From: Croceimicrobium sp965658275
GTDB lineage: Bacteria > Bacteroidota > Bacteroidia > Flavobacteriales > Schleiferiaceae
Assembly (NCBI GenBank): GCA_965658275.1
Contig: CBFHRN010000004.1
Coordinates: 1 to 64,000 of the forward strand
Reading direction: 5' to 3'
Length of the DNA stretch: 64,000 nucleotides
The notes beneath the pieces were generated by a model that saw only the letters and a program-made list of their open reading frames with translations, ran no database searches and was not told where the DNA came from. Position numbers and translations under genes: made by a program. Shown piece by piece: positions 59,004 through 64,000 of the stretch (position 1 is its first letter; each line of letters begins with the position of its first letter).

Positions 59004-59093
59004 AAATTAAATCGCGGCTAGTAGTCTTATTTAGAAGCCAATTCAAGCAAAAAGACAAATAATCTTTTGTGCATTTGAGATTAAAATAAAAAC

Positions 59094-59101
59094 TACTTTT
59101 G
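59094..59101 (+). promoter_or_regulatory. -7 promoter element for gdhA
   Basis: TACTTTTG matches exactly and lies 23 bases before the ATG at 59125. TTTG boxes occur at 59066-59069 and 59074-59077, but neither has the ideal spacing. Confidence 0.5.
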
Positions 59102-59124
59102 CCCCATAATTAATTGCATAATCT

Positions 59125-60480
59125 ATGTCTGCAAAGTACACCTCTCAAATCAACGCTTTCATGGACATGGTTAAGGCCAAGAATGGTCACGAACCAGAAT
59201 TTTTGCAAGCGGTAGAAGAAGTTGCCGAAGCAATCATCCCTTTCGTTGAGGAGCACCCAAAGTATAACCAAGCTAAGATCTTGGAACGCATTGTTGAACC
59301 AGAACGCGTTATTATGTTCCGCGTGCCTTGGTTAGATGATGAAGGAACCCCCCAAATTAACCGTGGTTACCGTGTTGAGTTTAACTCAGCAATTGGGCCC
59401 TACAAAGGCGGTTTACGTTTCCACCCATCCGTTAACCTTTCTATTTTGAAGTTCTTAGGTTTCGAGCAAATCTTCAAAAACTCCCTAACAACCCTTCCTA
59501 TTGGCGGTGGTAAAGGTGGTGCTGATTTCGATCCTAAAGGAAAGTCTGATAATGAGGTTATGCGCTTTTGCCAGTCCTTCATGACGGAGCTTCAGCGTCA
59601 TATTGGTCCTGATACCGATGTACCTGCCGGAGACATTGGCGTTGGTGGTCGCGAAATTGGCTATATGTTTGGTCAATACAAGCGTTTGCGTAACGAGTTT
59701 ACCGGGGTTCTAACGGGTAAAGGTTTAAACTGGGGAGGATCATTGATCCGTCCTGAAGCCACTGGCTATGGAGCCGTTTATTTCACGGTAGAAATGCTAA
59801 AGACCAAAGGCGAATCTATTAAAGGAAAACGCGTAGCCATTTCTGGATCAGGTAACGTAGCTCAATATGCTACCCAAAAAGTTCAGCAATTGGGCGGTAC
59901 GGTAGTAAGCCTTTCTGATTCTTCGGGTCATATTTATGCCGAAAACGGCATCAATGAAGAAATGCTCGATTTTGTTATGGACTTGAAAAACGTTCGTCGT
60001 GGACGTATTCATGAAGTAGCAGACAAATTCGATGGAGTTGAGTTCCACGCTGGAGAGCGTCCTTGGGGTCACAAAGTAGACATTGCTCTTCCTTGTGCTA
60101 CTCAGAATGAATTGGACGGCGAGGATGCTAAAAAACTTCTGTCTAATGGCTGTATGGCTGTTTCAGAAGGCGCAAACATGCCTAGCACTCCAGAAGCAAT
60201 TGCCGCCTTCCATGAAGCTAAAATTTTATTTGCTCCTGGTAAGGCCTCCAATGCAGGAGGTGTGGCAACCTCGGCCCTTGAAATGGCTCAAAATAGTCAG
60301 CGTTTAAATTGGGCTGCTGAAGAAGTAGACTCTAAGCTTCGAGAAATCATGACCAGTATTCACGAGAACGCTCGTAAATATGGAACTGATGCAGAAGGCT
60401 ATGTTGATTACGTAAAAGGCGCCAATATCGCAGGTTTCGTAAAAGTGGCAGACGCCATGCTAGATCAAGGATTGGTGTAA
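59125..60480 (+). CDS. gdhA: NADP-type glutamate dehydrogenase
   Basis: The 451-residue enzyme interconverts 2-oxoglutarate plus ammonium and glutamate. Substrate-site blocks are FNSAIGPYKGGLRFHPSVNL, then LPIGGGKGGADFDPKG (catalytic Lys130 region) and VPAGDIGVGGREIGYMFG. The nucleotide fold has KRVAISGSGNVAQYATQKV. Length and sequence type are those of hexameric bacterial GDH with NADP preference. It has its own promoter and a strong terminator. Confidence 0.95.
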   Translation: MSAKYTSQINAFMDMVKAKNGHEPEFLQAVEEVAEAIIPFVEEHPKYNQAKILERIVEPERVIMFRVPWLDDEGTPQINRGYRVEFNSAIGPYKGGLRFHPSVNLSILKFLGFEQIFKNSLTTLPIGGGKGGADFDPKGKSDNEVMRFCQSFMTELQRHIGPDTDVPAGDIGVGGREIGYMFGQYKRLRNEFTGVLTGKGLNWGGSLIRPEATGYGAVYFTVEMLKTKGESIKGKRVAISGSGNVAQYATQKVQQLGGTVVSLSDSSGHIYAENGINEEMLDFVMDLKNVRRGRIHEVADKFDGVEFHAGERPWGHKVDIALPCATQNELDGEDAKKLLSNGCMAVSEGANMPSTPEAIAAFHEAKILFAPGKASNAGGVATSALEMAQNSQRLNWAAEEVDSKLREIMTSIHENARKYGTDAEGYVDYVKGANIAGFVKVADAMLDQGLV

Positions 60481-60501
60481 ACCAGCTCTTTAATAAATTT
60501 G

Positions 60502-60537
60502 AAACCCTGACGCAGTTATCACTGGTCAGGGTTTTTT
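60502..60537 (+). terminator. intrinsic terminator of gdhA
   Basis: AAACCCTGAC (60502-60511) pairs with GTCAGGGTTT (60525-60534), with CAG/CTG inside the loop region, followed by a T-run to 60537. It begins 22 bases after the gdhA stop. Confidence 0.85.
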
Positions 60538-60590
60538 ATTGAACCCTCTCGAGACACAATAAAGAGCTTAAAAATTCGCATCTTAGTAAT

Positions 60591-61406
60591 GTGCATATTC
60601 GAGCGACCCTTTTCATTCTGATTTTATCATACACCTTTACTTCATGTCGAAGCGGGGCTCAATTGACAGAGGGTGAAACTCGAATAGAATTCGCCGAAAG
60701 GCAATGGCAGGTTAAAACAGGGAATTTCCGCAGAGGACCTGGAAATAATTTCTTCGGCGGCTCTAAAAAGAACCTATTTGTAGATCTTCGAGGCCACTTA
60801 CATCTAAAAATTACTGAACGCGATGGAAGCCTCTATTGTGTGGAGCTTAATACTAGGGACACCTTAGGTTATGGTCGGTACACCTATGAGATTGAAGCCG
60901 ACTTTCATGACTTTGACCCCAAAGTAGTCTTAGGCCTATTTACCTGGGACCATAGTAGTTTCGACACTCAAGCGAATAGCGAAATTGATATTGAATTTTC
61001 AAAGTGGGGCTTTCCTTTAGCGGAAAGTTTAATGCACTACTCCATACATCCAGTTGCTCTAGAAAGATTGCATTTAGAACGCAGTTACTCTTCAAAGCTA
61101 AGCGCCAAAGAATTAAGTGGAATCCGCACGCATGTGATGGAATGGCGTGATACCTCGGTAAGCTTTTACAGCTATCTAGGAAAAAATACCCTGCAGGAAA
61201 ATTTAATGGATCGCTTTCATTACAGCTTTAAAAACCCTGCCCGGATTAAGTCGGCAGACGGCAAACGATCGGATCCTATAAAAGTGCCAAAGCCTGGAGT
61301 CGGTGTGCAGGCTCACATCAATCTTTGGATTTTAGGTCTGGAGAAGACCTTAGAAAAGGAAAAACCGGAAATTGTAATTCGCGATTTTAAGTACGAGGCC
61401 TATTAA
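60591..61406 (+). CDS. GH16-like glycoside hydrolase lipoprotein
   Basis: The 271-residue product begins with GTG and has a lipoprotein signal ending FTSC (Cys19). The rest has concanavalin-type beta segments with the GH16-like acidic motif SEIDIEF; Glu131, Asp133 and Glu135 are the expected catalytic triad. YGRYTYEIEADF and VVLGLFTWDHSS match the family's conserved strands. The substrate could be laminarin, agar or another beta-glucan, or the protein may only bind sugar. It stands alone without the SusC/D pair of a polysaccharide utilisation locus. Confidence 0.7.
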   Translation: MHIRATLFILILSYTFTSCRSGAQLTEGETRIEFAERQWQVKTGNFRRGPGNNFFGGSKKNLFVDLRGHLHLKITERDGSLYCVELNTRDTLGYGRYTYEIEADFHDFDPKVVLGLFTWDHSSFDTQANSEIDIEFSKWGFPLAESLMHYSIHPVALERLHLERSYSSKLSAKELSGIRTHVMEWRDTSVSFYSYLGKNTLQENLMDRFHYSFKNPARIKSADGKRSDPIKVPKPGVGVQAHINLWILGLEKTLEKEKPEIVIRDFKYEAY

Positions 61407-61702
61407 TCCTCTTCGCGTTTTAAGACCTTGGGAACCCGGAAATAATCGGTGTCTTTATCTGGTGCATTTTTGAGTGCTTCATCTTTACTAATCACCTGTT
61501 CCACCTCGTCTTTTCGCATAACATTGCGATCATCGGTCATATAGATCAAAGGCTCCACACCCTCTAAATCAAGCTCACTTATTTTATCAACGAAACCCAA
61601 GATTTTGTCCATGTCGTTTTGCATGTCTTCAATCTCTTGCTCGCTAAATTCCAATCGTGCTAAATGGGCTAACTTTTTTACCTCTTCTTTGGAGATTTTC
61701 AT
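61403..61702 (-). CDS. gatC: Asp/Glu-tRNA amidotransferase subunit C
   Basis: The 99-residue GatC stabilises GatAB, which converts Glu-tRNA(Gln) or Asp-tRNA(Asn) to the amidated form. The start VKKLAHLARLEFSEQEIEDM and the end DYFRVPKVL are diagnostic. gatA and gatB are not adjacent. It follows plsC with six bases between them and shares four bases (TTAA) with the convergent GH16-like gene at the stops. Confidence 0.93.
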   Translation of the reverse strand: MKISKEEVKKLAHLARLEFSEQEIEDMQNDMDKILGFVDKISELDLEGVEPLIYMTDDRNVMRKDEVEQVISKDEALKNAPDKDTDYFRVPKVLKREED

Positions 61703-61708
61703 GTTGAT

Positions 61709-62431
61709 CTAATTCTGCTGCAAAGATTGCAAAATAATACGGTAACATTCTTTTTGAAGCCGAAGAGCTTCTTCTTGATTATCTGCTTTTGGCTCAAGGA
61801 ATGGCAGTACGTCTACACGTAAAGTTCCGGGTTTGCCTCTAAAATTATCATAGGGCAACCGTCGCTTACAATCGTGGAAGGCCGCGGGAATAATAGTTAC
61901 TCCTTTAGTAGCCGACAATCGAAAAGCCCCACTCTTAAATGGCGCCAACATTATATCGCCTCTTGGCGCCATGCCTTCAGGATAAATACAAACCCCTAGG
62001 CCTTCATCCAGTTTTTCACCAGCTAACTGATAGGTTAGTTTACGGCTGCTTAAACTAGATCGGTCCACTAGAATATTGGTGCGTTTGTAGAAATAACCAA
62101 AAATGGGAAGCTTGGCCAGCTCTTTTTTACCGATGAATAAGAAGGGAAAGGGAAAGACCGCCAAGGTGAGCATAATATCCAGCATACTCGTATGATTCGC
62201 ACAAAGGATGTACTGCCCTTTCGAGTCCGGCCTCTGAGCCCAATTAACTTTTACGCGATAACCCATTAAGAATAGTACTATTCGCGCCCAGATTCGCTCA
62301 TAATAGAAAAACTTAAGGTAATGTTTAGGCGAACTGGAAGCCCATAAAATAAAGGGTAACACAGCTACAATCGCTATAAATACTGCGATGTAAAACCAAA
62401 CTCGGTATAAAGGGGCTAGGATATATCTCAT
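61709..62431 (-). CDS. plsC: 1-acyl-sn-glycerol-3-phosphate acyltransferase
   Basis: With the ATG at 62431 the protein has 240 residues: an N-terminal membrane segment (LYRVWFYIAVFIAIVAVLPF), the catalytic HxxxxD as NHTSMLDI near 78, and YPEGMAPRGD near 152 for the glycerol-phosphate site. It makes phosphatidic acid in phospholipid synthesis. A longer frame to 62497 starts at a TTG and would precede a perfect -7 element (62443-62450), so the later ATG is chosen. Confidence 0.9.
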   Translation of the reverse strand: MRYILAPLYRVWFYIAVFIAIVAVLPFILWASSSPKHYLKFFYYERIWARIVLFLMGYRVKVNWAQRPDSKGQYILCANHTSMLDIMLTLAVFPFPFLFIGKKELAKLPIFGYFYKRTNILVDRSSLSSRKLTYQLAGEKLDEGLGVCIYPEGMAPRGDIMLAPFKSGAFRLSATKGVTIIPAAFHDCKRRLPYDNFRGKPGTLRVDVLPFLEPKADNQEEALRLQKECYRIILQSLQQN

Positions 62432-62442
62432 CTTGAACTCGG

Positions 62443-62450
62443 CAAAAATA
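62443..62450 (-). promoter_or_regulatory. -7 promoter element for plsC-gatC
   Basis: The minus strand reads TATTTTTG, an exact match ending 11 bases before the plsC ATG. Confidence 0.5.
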
Positions 62451-62481
62451 AAATAATGACCGCTCATGCCGACGGGCTTCT

Positions 62482-62489
62482 TACATTTG
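62482..62489 (+). promoter_or_regulatory. -7 promoter element for trpS
   Basis: TACATTTG matches exactly and ends 22 bases before the trpS ATG at 62512. It is divergent from the plsC element and only 31 bases from it. Confidence 0.45.
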
Positions 62490-62511
62490 TGCTTCAAAAT
62501 TGGAATAAACC

Positions 62512-63483
62512 ATGGCGCGTGTATTAACAGGTATTCAAAGTAGCGGTATTCCTCACCTTGGAAATGCCTTAGGGGCTATTGAACCTGGAATAGAATTATC
62601 CGAAGACCCTCAAAACGAATCTTTCTTTTTTATTGCTGATTTACACTCTCTTACCTCCGTAAAGGATGCTCAAAAGCGCAAAGAAAGTGTATATGCCGTG
62701 GCTGCTGCTTGGTTGGCGCTAGGCTTTGATGACGCTAAAAACTTCTTCTACCGCCAAAGTGATATTCCAGAAGTAACCGAACTAAGTTGGTACTTATCCT
62801 GCTTTACGCCTTATCCCATGCTGACTAATGCTCATAGTTTTAAGGATAAAAGTGATCGCCTTAGTGATATTAATGCTGGTCTTTTTACTTATCCCGTTCT
62901 AATGGCGGCGGATATTCTGCTTTACGACGCCGATCAGGTTCCAGTAGGTAAAGATCAAAAGCAGCACTTGGAAATGACTCGTGATATGGCGGGCGCATTA
63001 AATCGTGCCGTTGGGAGCGAGGTATTAAAATTACCTGAATCCGTTATTCGCGATTCCGTGAAAACAGTGCCTGGCACCGATGGGCAGAAAATGAGTAAAA
63101 GCTACGGTAATACCATCGATATTTTCGCATCTGCCAAAGTTTTAAAAAAGCAGGTTATGGGTATTCTTACCGATAGCACCCCACTTGAGGAGCCCAAGGA
63201 CCCCGATACTTGTCATGTTTTCGCATTGTATTCCCTTTTGGGAGATGATAAACAGATTGAGGATATGAGAGCAAATTACCGTGGTGGAAACTATGGCTAC
63301 GGTCATGCTAAGAAAGCACTATTGGAACTAATCCATGATCGTTATGGCGATGCACGGAAACGTTACGATGCGCTCATCAGCAATCCCTCTGAGATCGAAG
63401 TGAGATTGCAAACAGGTGCAAACAAAGTACGTCCGATTGCTCGAGAGGTATTGCAAAGAGTAAAGGACAGTCTCGGATTTTAG
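62512..63483 (+). CDS. trpS: tryptophanyl-tRNA synthetase
   Basis: The 323-residue class I synthetase charges tRNA(Trp). The HIGH-type signature is SGIPHLGNALG (His15-Asn18) and the KMSKS loop is at 193-197 in GQKMSKSYGN. ADILLYDADQVPVGKDQKQH is the characteristic specificity block. The length is normal. Its stop overlaps that of convergent lepA by four bases (TTAG). Confidence 0.95.
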   Translation: MARVLTGIQSSGIPHLGNALGAIEPGIELSEDPQNESFFFIADLHSLTSVKDAQKRKESVYAVAAAWLALGFDDAKNFFYRQSDIPEVTELSWYLSCFTPYPMLTNAHSFKDKSDRLSDINAGLFTYPVLMAADILLYDADQVPVGKDQKQHLEMTRDMAGALNRAVGSEVLKLPESVIRDSVKTVPGTDGQKMSKSYGNTIDIFASAKVLKKQVMGILTDSTPLEEPKDPDTCHVFALYSLLGDDKQIEDMRANYRGGNYGYGHAKKALLELIHDRYGDARKRYDALISNPSEIEVRLQTGANKVRPIAREVLQRVKDSLGF

Positions 63484-64000
63484 TCGTTCAGTTTGAGAAC
63501 AGCGAGGAAGGCCTGCTGAGGTATTTCAACATTACCAACCTGGCGCATGCGCTTTTTACCGGCTTTTTGCTTTTCGAGAAGTTTACGTTTCCTAGAAATA
63601 TCACCACCGTAACACTTTGCCGTTACATCTTTACGTAGGGCACTTAGTGTTTCACGAGCAATAATTTTTGCGCCAATAGCAGCCTGAATAGCAATCATAA
63701 ACTGCTGACGGGGTATAAGCTCTTTCAGTTTCTCGCAAATCTTCTTACCGATATCATAGGCATTGGAACGGTGAATCAAAGCTGAAAGGGCATCCACGGG
63801 ATCCCCATTTAAAAGCACATCTACCTTAACCATATCACTTTCTTGGTAACCAATTGGGTGATAATCAAAAGATGCATAGCCGCGAGAAATGGATTTAAGT
63901 CGGTCGTAAAAATCGAAAACGATCTCTGCTAAAGGCATATCAAAGGTCATTTCTACTCTTTCCGAAGTAAGATAAATTTGATTCTTTAAGATACCACGCT
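63480..64000 (-). CDS. lepA: elongation factor 4 (partial, C-terminal part)
   Basis: The frame runs past the right edge and shows the last 173 residues or so. These contain ILKNQIYLTSERVEMTFDMP, YDRLKSISRGYASFDYHPIG and the LepA-specific C-terminal domain ending RMRQVGNVEIPQQAFLAVLK. LepA is a translational GTPase that back-translocates or remodels stalled ribosomes. The N-terminal GTPase domain lies outside the window. Confidence 0.95.
   Translation of the reverse strand, partial: RGILKNQIYLTSERVEMTFDMPLAEIVFDFYDRLKSISRGYASFDYHPIGYQESDMVKVDVLLNGDPVDALSALIHRSNAYDIGKKICEKLKELIPRQQFMIAIQAAIGAKIIARETLSALRKDVTAKCYGGDISRKRKLLEKQKAGKKRMRQVGNVEIPQQAFLAVLKLND

Overview
The window looks like the chromosome of a marine-type member of the Bacteroidota, most likely order Flavobacteriales. 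The case rests on lineage-typical genes: a gliding-motility-type C-terminal domain protein, a GLPGLI protein beside an outer-membrane beta-barrel receptor, a SprA-like surface protein, DUF6427 and a small DUF6341-like protein beside purD, a RavA-ViaA pair, and menaquinone synthesis (menB). It also rests on many copies of the Bacteroidota promoter element TAnnTTTG just upstream of start codons. There are no rRNA or tRNA genes, phages, insertion sequences or CRISPR arrays that I can see. Most of the window is dense core chromosome.

Layout. 1-2974: end of a cbb3-oxidase assembly locus (FixH tail, SafE-like membrane protein) followed by divergent hemN and hemJ. 2975-3494: a gene-free stretch with three tandem near-identical small-RNA units, each with its own promoter and terminator. 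3495-13548 (minus strand): kinase-hemW-cyclase operon, OmpA-like and Ig-like lipoproteins, comF and a SprA-like outer-membrane protein whose signal peptide is frameshifted. 13586-18662: xth, an omega-amidase, two further candidate small RNAs and ravA-viaA. 18772-23429: LOG protein, methyltransferase, yjdM, TRIC channel, DUF1853, and an exported PqqB-like metallohydrolase. 23473-29470: ggt, tandem PPK2 genes, a decayed lipoprotein gene, and prs-rplY-pth. 29625-37526: ACMSD, long purF, ATP-dependent DNA ligase, DUF3820, EamA transporter, yicC-gmk-nadD. 37642-42002: menB-dinB, ssb, a bile-acid-symporter-family protein, a small exported protein and a putative glycosyltransferase. 42343-43704: a HATPase-ECF sigma-zinc anti-sigma cassette. 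43763-53088: T9SS-type secreted protein, AddB-like nuclease, threonine/serine dehydratase, GLPGLI plus beta-barrel protein. 53251-64000: lone receiver, dprA, HU/SPOR protein, thioesterase, DUF6427/DUF6341, purD, gdhA, GH16-like lipoprotein, gatC, plsC, trpS and the end of lepA.

How the genes fit together. Haem synthesis and chaperoning (hemN, hemJ, hemW) sit beside respiratory-oxidase assembly. PRPP is made by prs and used by purF; purD and gmk add further purine steps, and ComF and DprA point to natural transformation. The most unusual material is RNA-level: the triplicated small-RNA array, two more plus-strand small-RNA candidates lodged between minus-strand genes, and a very frequent short-leader or leaderless gene arrangement. 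Start sites were moved from the longest reading frame wherever a TTG start fell inside a promoter element or a signal peptide or domain start lay further in.
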